The notes: a model not told the origin generated them from the letters alone. 46,547 nucleotides of DNA from Clostridiales bacterium (GCA_012519695.1 JAAYPT010000010.1:1-46547), one strand, 5' to 3'; numbered from the stretch's first letter, positions 23,803 through 33,058 are shown. Program-made: numbers and translations.

Positions 23803-26058
23803 ATGAAGGTAAAAGAATTACTGGAAAAACAGTGTGGCAAGGCAATTGCAGACTGTAGCAACGAAGAATTATATTACGGATTACTTGCAGTTGTAAAGGA
23901 ACTTGCAAAGGAAAAAGAAAGCAATGCAGGAAAGAAAAAAGTATATTATATTTCCGCAGAATTCTTAATCGGAAAATTATTATCTAACAATATGATTAAC
24001 CTTGGTATCTATGATGAAGTAGCACAGCTTTTCGCTGAAAACGGAAAAGACATCAACTTAATCGAGCAGGTTGAGCCGGAACCATCTTTAGGAAATGGTG
24101 GATTAGGACGTTTGGCAGCATGTTTCTTAGATTCCATGGCAACAATCGGATTAAACGGAGATGGTATTGGATTAAACTATCACTTCGGATTATTTTTACA
24201 GACATTCCAGGATCGTTTACAGAAAGAAAACAAGAATCCTTGGATTGAAGCACAGAGCTGGCTTACAAAGACAGATGTAACATATCCGGTACAGTTCGGT
24301 GGATTTACCGTACAGTCCAGAATGTATGACTTAGATGTAACAGGATTTGAAAACAGAACAAATAAATTACATTTATTCGATATTGAAACAGTTGATGAAA
24401 GCTTAGTAGGCGATGGAATCGACTTCGATAAGAACGACATCAAAAAGAACCTTACATTGTTCTTATATCCGGATGATTCTGATGAAGCAGGAAGACTTCT
24501 TCGTGTATACCAGCAGTACTTCATGGTAAGCAATGGTGCACGTCTCATTCTTGCAGAAGCAGAAGCAAAGGGATGTAACTTACATGACTTAGCAGATTAT
24601 GCAACAATCCAGATTAACGATACACACCCAAGTATGGTAATTCCTGAATTAATCCGTTTATTAATGGAAAGAGGAATTCGTATGGACGAGGCAATTGAAA
24701 TTGTTTCTAAGACCTGTGCATACACCAACCACACGATTCTTGCAGAAGCATTGGAAAAATGGCCAATGGATTACTTAAACAAAGCAGTTCCACAGTTAAT
24801 GCCAATTATCCGTGAATTAGATACAAGAGTAAAAGAAAAATTCGATGATAAGTCTGTAGCAATCATTGATGATGAAAATCGTGTACACATGGCACACATG
24901 GACATTCATTATGGATACAGCGTAAACGGTGTTGCATACTTGCATACTGAAATCTTAAAGAAGAACGAATTAAATAACTTCTACAAGATTTATCCTGAAA
25001 AGTTCAACAACAAGACAAACGGTATTACATTCCGTCGTTGGTTAATGCATTGTAACAAGGGATTAAGCCATTACTTAGATGAAACTATCGGAACAGGCTG
25101 GCACAAAGATGCTGATGAGTTAGAAAAATTATTAGCATACAAGGATGATGATGCAGTATTAAATAAATTATTAGAGATTAAGGCAGAAAATAAGAAGAAT
25201 CTTGCAGCATACTTAAAGGCTACTCAGGGTGTAGAAATCGATGAGAATTCTATCTTCGATATTCAGATTAAGCGTCTTCATGAGTACAAACGTCAGCAGA
25301 TGAATGCATTATATGTAATTCACAAATATTTAGATATTAAGAAAGGAAACAAGCCAAGTACACCAATCACTGTTATCTTTGGTGCAAAGGCAGCTCCTGC
25401 TTATATCATTGCAAAAGATATCATTCATTTGATTTTATGCTTACAGGAAGTAATCAACAATGATCCGGAAGTAAGCCCATACTTAAAGGTTGTTATGGTA
25501 GAAAACTACAACGTAACAAAGGCTGAAAAGTTAATTCCGGCATGTGATATTTCCGAGCAGATTTCCTTAGCATCTAAAGAAGCATCCGGAACAGGAAACA
25601 TGAAGTTCATGTTAAACGGAGCACTTACTTTAGGAACTATGGACGGAGCAAATGTAGAAATCGCCGATTTAGTTGGAAAAGATAACATTTATATCTTCGG
25701 TGAATCTTCTGATACTGTTATTGAACATTATGAAAAAGCAGATTATGTATCTAGAAAATTCTATGAAGAAGATCCGGAAATCAAAGAAGCAGTTGACTTT
25801 ATCGTAAGTGATACCTTATTAAAGGTTGGACATAAAGAAAACCTGGAAAGACTTTACAACGAGTTATTAAACAAAGACTGGTTCATGACTCTGTTAGATT
25901 ACAAGTCTTATGCAGCTAAGAAAGAAGAAATCTACAAAGATTACGAAGATCGTAAAGGATGGGCTAAGAAGATGATCGTAAACACTTCTAAAGCAGGATT
26001 CTTCTCTTCTGATAGAACAATTGCAGAGTACAACAAGGATATCTGGAAATTGAACTAA
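23803..26058 (+). CDS. glgP: glycogen/starch/alpha-glucan phosphorylase
   Basis: The 751-residue enzyme is a complete member of GT35, of the shorter clostridial type. It has [67 protein letters not shown], the [15 protein letters not shown] stretch and the PLP-lysine region [28 protein letters not shown]. It releases glucose-1-phosphate from alpha-1,4-glucans in the cytoplasm. TTAGGAGG precedes the ATG. Codon use is that of a strongly expressed gene. A strong terminator follows, so it is monocistronic. It would work with the GH13 enzyme at 16803, while galU at 45089 can use its product. Confidence 0.97.
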   Translation: MKVKELLEKQCGKAIADCSNEELYYGLLAVVKELAKEKESNAGKKKVYYISAEFLIGKLLSNNMINLGIYDEVAQLFAENGKDINLIEQVEPEPSLGNGGLGRLAACFLDSMATIGLNGDGIGLNYHFGLFLQTFQDRLQKENKNPWIEAQSWLTKTDVTYPVQFGGFTVQSRMYDLDVTGFENRTNKLHLFDIETVDESLVGDGIDFDKNDIKKNLTLFLYPDDSDEAGRLLRVYQQYFMVSNGARLILAEAEAKGCNLHDLADYATIQINDTHPSMVIPELIRLLMERGIRMDEAIEIVSKTCAYTNHTILAEALEKWPMDYLNKAVPQLMPIIRELDTRVKEKFDDKSVAIIDDENRVHMAHMDIHYGYSVNGVAYLHTEILKKNELNNFYKIYPEKFNNKTNGITFRRWLMHCNKGLSHYLDETIGTGWHKDADELEKLLAYKDDDAVLNKLLEIKAENKKNLAAYLKATQGVEIDENSIFDIQIKRLHEYKRQQMNALYVIHKYLDIKKGNKPSTPITVIFGAKAAPAYIIAKDIIHLILCLQEVINNDPEVSPYLKVVMVENYNVTKAEKLIPACDISEQISLASKEASGTGNMKFMLNGALTLGTMDGANVEIADLVGKDNIYIFGESSDTVIEHYEKADYVSRKFYEEDPEIKEAVDFIVSDTLLKVGHKENLERLYNELLNKDWFMTLLDYKSYAAKKEEIYKDYEDRKGWAKKMIVNTSKAGFFSSDRTIAEYNKDIWKLN

Positions 26059-26085
26059 TTTTGAAAAAATAATATGAGTGAAAGA

Positions 26086-26121
26086 GGGTACCTTTTGAAA
26101 TTCCAAAAGGTATCCTTTTTT
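26086..26121 (+). terminator. intrinsic terminator of glgP
   Basis: A 12-bp stem (26086-26097 with 26104-26115, containing ACCTTTTG/CAAAAGGT) is followed by six T's. Confidence 0.9.
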
Positions 26122-26190
26122 GGTTTACAAAAAGAAAGTAATATGATATTTTTTATAGGTGTAAAATAATAAAAGAAAAGAGGGAAGAGT

Positions 26191-27308
26191 GTGAAAAAGA
26201 AAGTATTTCGAAATGAAAGTCTGAACCGGATATGCAGGTTAGAGCATGCCATATGGTTAGTTCCGGTATTTTTTTCCTATTAAGTGCATGGAAAAGCAGA
26301 AGCAAAATCACGGAGATATTAGAGGCAGAACATTCTCTTGTTGTGATTATAGGGCTGATATGCTTTTTGGCATTTATCGCATTTTTGGAATCCATAATTC
26401 CATTCGCAATTTTAAAAGTATTTTTCCGTAAGATGAAAAAACAGGTGATAAAAAATAACAGTTTTATTCCCATTGAAGATTTTGACTACTATCGTGATAA
26501 ACTGACAGGATTATCTCCTGCCATGATCAGTATTATATCTGACCTTGAAATAGAGCAGAGAAAGGATGTAGCAGCCTCTATTTTAAAATACGAGGAAATG
26601 GGTATTTTAAAAGTAGAAGGAAACAACTACGAAGCAGGAGATTATCAGAATGCTGATTTAAGAGAAAGTGATAAGTATCTGATAGAAGGTTTGGTAAATC
26701 ATACATTCAATATGGAAAATGATCGAGAGTGGCGAAAACTTGTAGAAAAAGAAGCAGAGGAAGAAGGCTACTTAAAAAATCCATTGTCAAGGGGAAAACG
26801 AGGACTTGGCAAAAAGCAAACAGGATGTGGATGTGGCGGAGGTTGTCTGATGCCGATTCTTCTATTCATTTTATTTTTGGTAGTGACATTTCATGCAAAT
26901 GCCAATACGGGAGAATTGGAAGCCATATTGGAAGCAGCATCGGATGATATGAGCTTTGGACAACAATTGGAGTATTTAGGTAAATATCCACAGGTATATC
27001 CTGTGATTGCTGAGATGATTCTTGCGCTGGTTCTTTTTATATTGACAATTATTTCACCGTTATTAGCAATAGTTGGTGGAATTGCTACGATGTCCAAAAG
27101 AAAAATTTGGACGAGAACGGATGCAGGAAATGAAATGGCAGAATGTATTTACGGTATGAAGAACTTTATTCACGATTTTTCAAATTTAAGTGAGGCACAC
27201 AAAGAACAGGTAGTCTTATGGGATGATTATTTGGTTTATGCAGTAGTTTTAGAAGAAAACCAGCAAATTGTAAAAGAGATTATGAAAAGGAGAAATGAGA
27301 AATGGTAG
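26191..27308 (+). pseudogene. DUF2207-type membrane protein with an early frame break
   Basis: A GTG at 26191 with AGGGAAG upstream opens MKKKVFRNESLNRICRLEH and AIWLVPVFFS, then hits a stop at 26281. The +1 frame, open to 27308, continues with LLSAWKSRSKITEIL. The break lies in a T7 run at 26269-26275; eight T's would give one frame of ~372 residues. The rest is intact: two membrane helices, a winged-helix-like segment DYYRDKLTGLSPAMISIISDLEIEQRKDVAASILKYEEMGIL (split here by no break), a GCGCGGGC patch and two more helices. It lacks the N-terminal lumenal domain of long DUF2207 proteins. Translation could restart downstream, but no ribosome binding site is visible there. The last codons overlap lemA. 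Confidence 0.7.
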
Positions 27309-27868
27309 CAGGAATTATAATAGCAGTTGTAGTAGTATTGATTTTGGCAATAATCATAAAAATATATAATGGATTAGTGGTATTGAAAAATCGTGTGGAA
27401 AATCAGGGAGCACAAGTAGAGGTTCAGTTAAAGAGAAGAGCAGATTTGATTCCCAACCTGATTGAAACAACCAAGGGATACGCAAATTACGAAAAAGCCA
27501 CATTGGAAAGGGTAACAGAACTTAGAAGTAAAGTGTTGAATGCTTCTAGCGCAAGCGAATCCTATCAGGCAAGTAATGCCCTCGGTAGAGAATTAAATCA
27601 AATTTTAGTACATAGTGAGAATTATCCGGAATTAAAAGCAAATACTAACTTTATGAAATTACATGAAGAATTGGCTGATACAGAGGATAAGATTGTAAAA
27701 GCACGTCAGTTCTACAACGATACCGTAATGAAGTATAATACACAGATTATGATGTTTCCAAAGTCTGTTTTTGCCGGAATATTTGGCTTTAAGAAATTTG
27801 ATTTGTTAGAGGCAACACCGGAAGAAAAGAAGAGTGTTAAGATAGAAGCGAATACATTTCAGTTCTAG
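27302..27868 (+). CDS. lemA: LemA family protein
   Basis: The 188-residue product has one N-terminal membrane helix (GIIIAVVVVLILAIIIKIYN) and a helical-bundle domain on the other side. The family motifs LKNRVENQGAQVEVQLKRRADLIPNLIETTKGYA, ELADTEDKIVKARQFYNDTVMKYNT and FPKSVFAGIFGFKK are complete. The gene overlaps the DUF2207-type gene by seven bases, a common pairing. LemA proteins are linked to envelope stress and membrane protein assembly, but their molecular role is not settled. Confidence 0.95.
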   Translation: MVAGIIIAVVVVLILAIIIKIYNGLVVLKNRVENQGAQVEVQLKRRADLIPNLIETTKGYANYEKATLERVTELRSKVLNASSASESYQASNALGRELNQILVHSENYPELKANTNFMKLHEELADTEDKIVKARQFYNDTVMKYNTQIMMFPKSVFAGIFGFKKFDLLEATPEEKKSVKIEANTFQF

Positions 27869-27904
27869 AAAGAGAAATTAGATTGGGAGAAGAAAAGAGA
27901 AAAC

Positions 27905-28588
27905 GTGAAATATAAAAATATAGTAAACGGAAAATTTCAAAGTCGTCCGAATCGTTTTATTGCCATGGTGGATATTGATGGAAAGGTAGAAACGTGTCAT
28001 GTGAAAAATACCGGAAGATGTAAAGAATTATTGCTTCCGGGAGCAGAAGTATATTTGGAAAAAAGCGGCAATCCCAATCGCAAAACGGCTTATGATTTAG
28101 TGGGTGTGAAAAAGGGAAAAGTTCTTATCAATATGGACTCCCAGGCACCCAATCAGGCAGTGAAAGAATGGCTAGAAAAAGAAGTATATTTTAAAAATAT
28201 TACCTATCTGAAGCCGGAATGTAAGTATGGAAATTCCAGAGTAGATTTCTATTTAGAAACGGCAGATGAAAGAAAAATTTTTATTGAAGTAAAAGGTGTC
28301 ACACTAGAAGAAGAAGGTGTTGCAAGATTTCCGGATGCACCTACCTTGCGTGGCATTAAGCATATGAAAGAACTAGAACAGGCAGTGCAACAAGGATATG
28401 AAGCGTATATTCTCTTTGTAATACAAATGAAGGGGATAAAATGGTTTGAGCCAAATGACAGAACACACCCGGAGTTTGGTGATACACTGCGCTGGGTATC
28501 AAAAAATGGTGTAGGAGTGCTTGCCTATGATTGCAGTATTACAAAAGAGAGTATGGAATTGGATATGCCGGTAGAAGTTCGGTTATAA
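27905..28588 (+). CDS. sfsA: DNA/RNA nuclease SfsA family protein
   Basis: The 227-residue product starts at GTG 27905 and matches SfsA along its length: KFQSRPNRFIAMVDIDG, CHVKNTGRCKELLLPGAEVYLE, YDLVGVKKGKVLINMDSQAPNQ, GNSRVDFYLE, FIEVKGVTLEE with the PD-(D/E)xK-like residues, and FPDAPTLRGIKHMKEL. The family is named after sugar fermentation stimulation in E. coli. A nuclease activity is inferred from the fold. It follows lemA after 36 bases and may share its transcript. Confidence 0.95.
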   Translation: MKYKNIVNGKFQSRPNRFIAMVDIDGKVETCHVKNTGRCKELLLPGAEVYLEKSGNPNRKTAYDLVGVKKGKVLINMDSQAPNQAVKEWLEKEVYFKNITYLKPECKYGNSRVDFYLETADERKIFIEVKGVTLEEEGVARFPDAPTLRGIKHMKELEQAVQQGYEAYILFVIQMKGIKWFEPNDRTHPEFGDTLRWVSKNGVGVLAYDCSITKESMELDMPVEVRL

Positions 28589-28629
28589 AAATGCCCCACC
28601 ACATGCGACATGCGTGTGGCGGGGCATTT
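28589..28629. terminator. long terminator hairpin after sfsA
   Basis: An 18-bp stem (28589-28606 with 28612-28629) has one A-C mismatch and contains ATGCCCC/GGGGCAT flanked by A's and T's. It overlaps the end of sfsA and adjoins repeat module 1. Confidence 0.9.
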
Positions 28630-28631
28630 CT

Positions 28632-28760
28632 TATGTAATAGGAAATTGCGTCCTATTACATAAAAAACGCTCCGCTAAGGAATCGCACCTCGCGGAGATG
28701 AAATTAGTCATAAATGACACCGCTCGGGCAAGAAAGAGTCCGACAAGCGGACTCTTTCTT
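28632..28760. repeat. composite intergenic repeat, module 1 copy C plus module 2 copy 2
   Basis: Four hairpins follow one another. The first is a perfect 12-bp stem TATGTAATAGGA/TCCTATTACATA (28632-28643, 28651-28662). The second pairs CTCCGC with GCGGAG (28670-28675, 28692-28697). The third is the small GTCA/TGAC (28707-28718). The last is a perfect 13-bp stem AAGAAAGAGTCCG/CGGACTCTTTCTT (28730-28742, 28748-28760). The first part matches 12791-12840 and 16718-16795; the second matches 15371-15440. It lies between convergent genes and ends at the stop codon of the CBS-domain protein, where the last stem may act as a terminator on the minus strand. Confidence 0.85.
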
Positions 28761-30045
28761 ATGCTTCTTCTTCCGTTTCGTTCATTTTTTCAGGAAGTTT
28801 CATAAATATTTTATTAATACGGTTCTTTTCCATATCTTCTACGCGAAGGAAAACACCTTCCGGAGTAGTGGCACATTCCCCTACCGTAGGTAAGTGGTCT
28901 AAAAGTCCAATCAGATAGCCGCCGATAGAATCATAATCTTCGGAAATCCAATCTAAAGCCAAGGTAGAGCATAAGTCTTCCAGATTCATAGAACCTTGTA
29001 CCATATATTCGTACTCGTTAATCTGTTGGATTGGGTCTTCTTCGTCCATGTCGTATTCGTCACGAATTTCACCGACAATTTCCTCAAGCAAGTCTTCTAA
29101 AGTGATAAGACCGGCAGTTGCGCCGTATTCATCAAGTACAATTGCGATATTGATGGAAGATTTTTTCATTTCCACCAAAAGTTCGGCAGTATTTTTGTGT
29201 TCATAAGTGTAATAGGGTTTTCTTAAAATATCCCGAACAGAAAAGCTGTCCTTATCCTCATAGAGTAATAAATCCTTCATGTTAATAATACCAATTACAT
29301 TATCGGTAGAGTCTTCATAGACCGGAAGACGTGTATATTTGTCCTTACGGAAAATATCCAGTAATTCCTGATATGTATTGTTGATATCTGCAAAGGTCAT
29401 GTCAATACGAGGAACCATAACTTCTTTTGCCTGTGCGTCTCCAAAATCGAAAACATTGTTAATCATTTCACGTTCTTCTGTTTCAATCACACCTTCCTCA
29501 TGACTGACATCCACAATGGTACGAAGTTCATCTTCTGTCATTGTATTTTGAGCTCCGTTAGGGTCTACACGAAGTAATTTCATAAGTCCAAGAGCCAGCT
29601 TGTTTACAATAAAAATAAGTGGAGTCAATATCTTCATAAGAATACTGATAATTCCGGCATAAGAAAGAGCAATCTTGTCTGCATGAATGGTAGCCAGTGT
29701 TTTCGGAGAAATTTCACCGAAAATCAAAACCAAGAGGGTTAATATACCAGTTGCAATACCTACGCCGGCATTTCCAAATGTCTTTGTTGCAAAAGTAGTA
29801 GCAAGTGAGGAAGCAGAAAGGTTCACGATGTTGTTTCCAATCAGGATAGCAGAAAGCATTTTTCCTGAATTGTCTGTAACCTCTAAGACCTTTTTGGCTT
29901 TTTTGTTGCCCTCATCTGCTAAAGATCGCATACGAATCTTATTTGAGGTAGTAAGTGCTGTCTCCGCAGAAGAAAAGAATGCGGATAACAGTAGTAAAAT
30001 AATAATAATTAATAATTGTATGACGTCACTTGTGTCCAAGTACAT
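28759..30045 (-). CDS. hemolysin-family (CorC/HlyC-type) CNNM transporter-like protein
   Basis: The ~428-residue protein has an N-terminal DUF21 (CNNM) membrane domain with four hydrophobic segments (LLIIIILLLLSAFFSSAETALTTSNKIRMR is typical), two CBS domains at ~205-330 (VPRIDMTFADIN, LPVYEDSTDNVIGIINMKDLL, INIAIVLDEYGATAGLITLEDLLEEIVGEIRDEYD) and a C-terminal CorC/HlyC domain (IQQINEYEYMVQGSMNLEDL). Relatives are linked to Mg2+ or other divalent cation efflux; the name hemolysin is historical. AAGGAG lies only two bases before the ATG at 30045. A TTG at 30039, two codons inside, is better spaced, so either start is possible. Confidence 0.9.
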   Translation of the reverse strand: MYLDTSDVIQLLIIIILLLLSAFFSSAETALTTSNKIRMRSLADEGNKKAKKVLEVTDNSGKMLSAILIGNNIVNLSASSLATTFATKTFGNAGVGIATGILTLLVLIFGEISPKTLATIHADKIALSYAGIISILMKILTPLIFIVNKLALGLMKLLRVDPNGAQNTMTEDELRTIVDVSHEEGVIETEEREMINNVFDFGDAQAKEVMVPRIDMTFADINNTYQELLDIFRKDKYTRLPVYEDSTDNVIGIINMKDLLLYEDKDSFSVRDILRKPYYTYEHKNTAELLVEMKKSSINIAIVLDEYGATAGLITLEDLLEEIVGEIRDEYDMDEEDPIQQINEYEYMVQGSMNLEDLCSTLALDWISEDYDSIGGYLIGLLDHLPTVGECATTPEGVFLRVEDMEKNRINKIFMKLPEKMNETEEEA

Positions 30046-30208
30046 CTCTCCTTTCATCACATAGATATAAATATAACGGAAACCGGTCTTATTTGCAAGG
30101 ATTTCAGAAAAAATTCAGAAATTATATGAAAAATTTACCATAAGGGCATAGTAAGAAGTAAAAAAGAATATGATGAGAGTAGAATAATTGGAATACGAGG
30201 AAACAACA

Positions 30209-30583
30209 ATGGGAAAAGGAATGATGAAACAAACATGGGTACTGTCTGTTTTGAAATTATTACTGTTTATGTATATTATTACGGGAATATTGTTGGTGAT
30301 TTTAGCGGGAATGCTTTGTAAGTTACAATTAAGTGAAAGTGTGGTAGCAGTTGGGATTGTACTTATTTATGTAATATCCGGATTTTTGGGTGGATTTCTG
30401 GGTGGAAAAATTATGAAAACCAGAAAATTTCTGTGGGGAATGGTGTTAGGTGGCTGCTACTTTGTGATTTTAGTAATCGGCTCCATTTTATTCACACATG
30501 GAATTAATATGGAAATTGGCAGATTTTTTACCACATTAATATTGTGCATTGCCTCTGGAATGATTGGGGGAATGGCAAGCTAA
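30209..30583 (+). CDS. TIGR04086 family membrane protein (YrzE-like)
   Basis: The ATG at 30209 has CGAGG eight bases upstream; an in-frame TTG at 30188 lacks such a site. The 124-residue product has four hydrophobic helices with glycine-rich turns (ISGFLGGFLGGKIM, FLWGMVLGGCYF, SGMIGGMAS), the pattern of the small TIGR04086 membrane family of Firmicutes. Its function is unknown. It is followed within ~10 bases by the regulatory region of the two-component system. Confidence 0.8.
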   Translation: MGKGMMKQTWVLSVLKLLLFMYIITGILLVILAGMLCKLQLSESVVAVGIVLIYVISGFLGGFLGGKIMKTRKFLWGMVLGGCYFVILVIGSILFTHGINMEIGRFFTTLILCIASGMIGGMAS

Positions 30584-30588
30584 TAGGA

Positions 30589-30609
30589 TTAAGATTTTTT
30601 TAAGATTTT
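30589..30609 (+). promoter_or_regulatory. 11-bp-spaced direct repeat, probable response-regulator site
   Basis: TTAAGATTTT occurs at 30589-30598 and again at 30600-30609, a period of 11 bp as bound by OmpR/PhoB-type regulator dimers. It ends just before the -35 of the promoter of the response-regulator gene. Confidence 0.65.
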
Positions 30610-30611
30610 CA

Positions 30612-30640
30612 TTGAGTTTTATTTTTAAAACGCCTATTAT
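30612..30640 (+). promoter_or_regulatory. promoter of the two-component operon
   Basis: TTGAGT (30612-30617) and TATTAT (30635-30640) are 17 bp apart. The direct repeat directly upstream is the right place for activation. Confidence 0.6.
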
Positions 30641-30682
30641 AATTACAAATGTAAAACGTAAGAAGGCAAGGAGCTAAAAACC

Positions 30683-31387
30683 ATGGAACAGCAGACAATT
30701 CTGGTAGTAGATGATAACAAAGAGATAGTGTTTTCCTTAGGAAAGCTTTTAGAGTATGAAGGATATCGCATTTTAAAGGCATATGACGGTATAGAGGCAT
30801 TAGATGTATTACAGGAAGAAGAGGTGGATTTGATTCTTTTGGATGTAATGATGCCACGACTCAACGGACTTTCCGCATTGATGAAAATACGGGAAAATAA
30901 TAAAATTCCGGTGATTATCCTTTCAGCGAAAACAGAGGAAAGCGATAAGGTGTCGGGACTTGTGATGGGAGCAGACGATTATATCGAAAAGCCTTATAAT
31001 CCGGCAGAACTTACAGCAAGGGTGGCAGCGCAGCTTAGACGTTATCATACTTGGGGCGGTAGTGCACCCAAAGAAGAGGAAGACCGACTGGTAAATGGTG
31101 GAATTGTACTGGACCGTCAAATGAAGGTTGCAGAAGTAGATGGACAGGAAGTAAAACTTACAGCAACAGAATACCGCATTCTGGAAGTGTTGATGGAACA
31201 TCCGGGACAGGTATTTTCAGCGGAACAAATTTACGAAAGAGCATGGAAAGAAATTGCAAATTATGCAGTGGAAAATACGGTTATGGTACATATTCGTCAT
31301 ATTCGTGAAAAACTGGAGATTAATCCGAAAAAACCAAAATATGTAAAGGTGGTGTGGGGCATTGGATACAAAATGGAAAAATACTAA
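30683..31387 (+). CDS. response regulator, OmpR/PhoB family
   Basis: The 234-residue product has a receiver domain with acidic pocket VVDDN (residues 8-12), phosphoacceptor Asp54 in LILLDVMMP, the Thr/Ser position IILSAK and the Lys of YIEKPYNP. Its C-terminal winged helix has VKLTATEYRILEVLMEHPGQVFSAEQIYERAW and NTVMVHIRHIREKLE. AAGGAGC precedes the ATG. The kinase gene overlaps its 3' end by 26 bases. It resembles VanR-like regulators of Clostridia, but the target genes are unknown. The direct repeat upstream suggests autoregulation. Confidence 0.95.
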   Translation: MEQQTILVVDDNKEIVFSLGKLLEYEGYRILKAYDGIEALDVLQEEEVDLILLDVMMPRLNGLSALMKIRENNKIPVIILSAKTEESDKVSGLVMGADDYIEKPYNPAELTARVAAQLRRYHTWGGSAPKEEEDRLVNGGIVLDRQMKVAEVDGQEVKLTATEYRILEVLMEHPGQVFSAEQIYERAWKEIANYAVENTVMVHIRHIREKLEINPKKPKYVKVVWGIGYKMEKY

Positions 31388-32612
31388 AAAAACAGAGTGG
31401 AAAATACGAAAACATTTGCAAACGAAAAGAGCTAGAATTATCATTGCGCTGATATGTGGAATACCGGGAATATTGCTATTTCTATATATGTGGAAGGAGT
31501 GGTTTGATTTTCCAAGTAAGTCAGCATGGGTAGTAGGGGGAATTATGAATATTCTTTTCGGTATAGCACTTTTCAACGGAATTCGCTGTAAAATAGAGAA
31601 ACGTTATCAGACATGGGATACTTTTGTGGAAGATTTCTTTCAAAAATGGAAAGAAGAGTGGAAAAAGCAACAGAAGTTTCTGATAGGCATAGCACTGGGG
31701 GTAGGAATTCTTGCAATTTTTATGTTTAAAACACAGATTATTGAATTATATTACTGGTATGGATACAATTATAGTGTGGGATACGTCACCATTGGGAGTG
31801 TGTTGATTCAGTTTATTGTAGCTGAGGCAACGGTAATTCGCTTCATGCTTCGTTTGTTAAATCATCATGTAGCAGATATGGAGGCGTTAGTAGAACAGAA
31901 TGTGGAGAAAGCCATGGAGCAGGCAATTCAAAGTGAAAGACTGAAGGTAGACCTGATTTCCAATGTATCTCACGACTTAAAAACGCCACTTACTTCTATG
32001 GTTGGGTATATTGAGTTGATAAAAAAGGAAGAAGTGAGTGATGTTGTTGCCGATTATGTAGAAGTTCTTGGAAATAAAGCACAGAAGTTGAAAGAGATGA
32101 TAGACAGTCTATTTGACTTGGCAAAAACAAGCAGTGGAAACATAGAATTTCATATGGAAAAAATGGAATTGAATCGTCTTATCGAGCAAGTGCAGGCGGA
32201 TATGGAAGATAAGTTCACACAGGCAAATAGAGAGGTAGTAGCAGAACTTACGGAAGAAAACACGGAGTTTACCTCGGATAGTAGCTATATGTATCGGATA
32301 TGTCAGAATCTAATGGAAAATGCATTGAAATATTCCGCAGAGCATACCAGAATTTTCTTAAAAACTGCCAGAGTTGAAAAGGCAGGAAAAGAGATGGTAC
32401 GATTTGAGATTACCAATACCGCCAACTACCGGATGAATTTTTCAAAAGACCAGATTGTAGAAAGATTTGCAAGAGCTGACAAGGCACGAACCACAGAAGG
32501 AAATGGATTGGGACTTGCTATTGTAAGTACCTATACCTCAGCCCTTGGAGGACTTTTTGAAGTAGGAATTGACTGTGACCAGTTTAAAGCCATTGTGGAA
32601 TTTCCTGTATAA
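31362..32612 (+). CDS. sensor histidine kinase
   Basis: The 416-residue protein probably starts at TTG 31362 inside the regulator gene; no better start exists before the first membrane helix. It has four hydrophobic stretches in the first ~170 residues (around 26-43, 56-71, 104-122 and 138-158) with little extracellular sequence, so it may sense within the membrane. Then come an H box SNVSHDLKTPLTSMVGYIELI, an N box QNLMENALKYS and a G box GNGLGLAIV. It is an orthodox kinase of the VanS-like group. Signal unknown. Confidence 0.92.
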   Translation: MDTKWKNTKKTEWKIRKHLQTKRARIIIALICGIPGILLFLYMWKEWFDFPSKSAWVVGGIMNILFGIALFNGIRCKIEKRYQTWDTFVEDFFQKWKEEWKKQQKFLIGIALGVGILAIFMFKTQIIELYYWYGYNYSVGYVTIGSVLIQFIVAEATVIRFMLRLLNHHVADMEALVEQNVEKAMEQAIQSERLKVDLISNVSHDLKTPLTSMVGYIELIKKEEVSDVVADYVEVLGNKAQKLKEMIDSLFDLAKTSSGNIEFHMEKMELNRLIEQVQADMEDKFTQANREVVAELTEENTEFTSDSSYMYRICQNLMENALKYSAEHTRIFLKTARVEKAGKEMVRFEITNTANYRMNFSKDQIVERFARADKARTTEGNGLGLAIVSTYTSALGGLFEVGIDCDQFKAIVEFPV

Positions 32613-32649
32613 TGGATTTTGAATAAAAAAATACTTCAGTAGCTCTCAG

Positions 32650-32952
32650 ATGCTTCATATTATGGATGAAGCAGAGGAACGCAGCGAACAGATAAAAGAA
32701 GCGGAAGAAAAGAATAAGCCGAAGACGGAAGAAGAAAGAAAAGAAGATGCAATAAAAGAGGCGAATAAAGAGGCAAGTGGTACGGATGAAAGTGACGGAT
32801 TGCTTTCTGAACTATTATCGTCGGATGAAAGTGATGGATTGCCTTCTGAACTATTATCGTCGGAAAACATGGAAGAATATAACAGTGCACAGAAGATAGA
32901 ACAACAAGCTGAAATAAACAGGAAATATGAGCCCTTTGATAAAAAAGTTTGA
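32650..32952 (+). CDS. acidic low-complexity hypothetical protein with internal repeat
   Basis: The 100-residue frame is rich in Glu, Lys and Ser with no membrane segment. Residues ~46-71 are two copies of DESDGLxSELLSS. The start ATG has no clear ribosome binding site, and it is only 37 bases after the kinase gene, so it could be translated from the same transcript or not at all. I know no homologue. A long open frame of this composition may also occur without coding. Confidence 0.4.
   Translation: MLHIMDEAEERSEQIKEAEEKNKPKTEEERKEDAIKEANKEASGTDESDGLLSELLSSDESDGLPSELLSSENMEEYNSAQKIEQQAEINRKYEPFDKKV
32785..32862 (+). repeat. two tandem 39-bp repeats
   Basis: 32785-32823 and 32824-32862 are near-identical 39-base units starting GATGAAAGTGA and ending TTATCGTCG; they differ at two positions. 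The unit length is a multiple of three, so the frame is kept. Confidence 0.9.
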
Positions 32953-32988
32953 TTTGCGTCAGTAGTGAGAAAAATGCAAAAAAATGCT

Positions 32989-33016
32989 TTGCAATCCATA
33001 ACAAGTATGATATAAT
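32989..33016 (+). promoter_or_regulatory. promoter of the SCIFF operon
   Basis: TTGCAA (32989-32994), a 16-bp spacer and TATAAT (33011-33016) preceded by TGA form an extended -10 promoter, 43 bases before the SCIFF start. Confidence 0.75.
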
Positions 33017-33058
33017 GCCTATTAGTAATCAGAATTATATGGAAAGGAAGTATTTCTT

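Noticed and set aside
32655-33004. Two long minus-strand open frames opposite the acidic low-complexity gene
   Set aside because: They mirror the biased codon composition and the 39-bp repeats, have no ribosome binding site and run into the SCIFF promoter.
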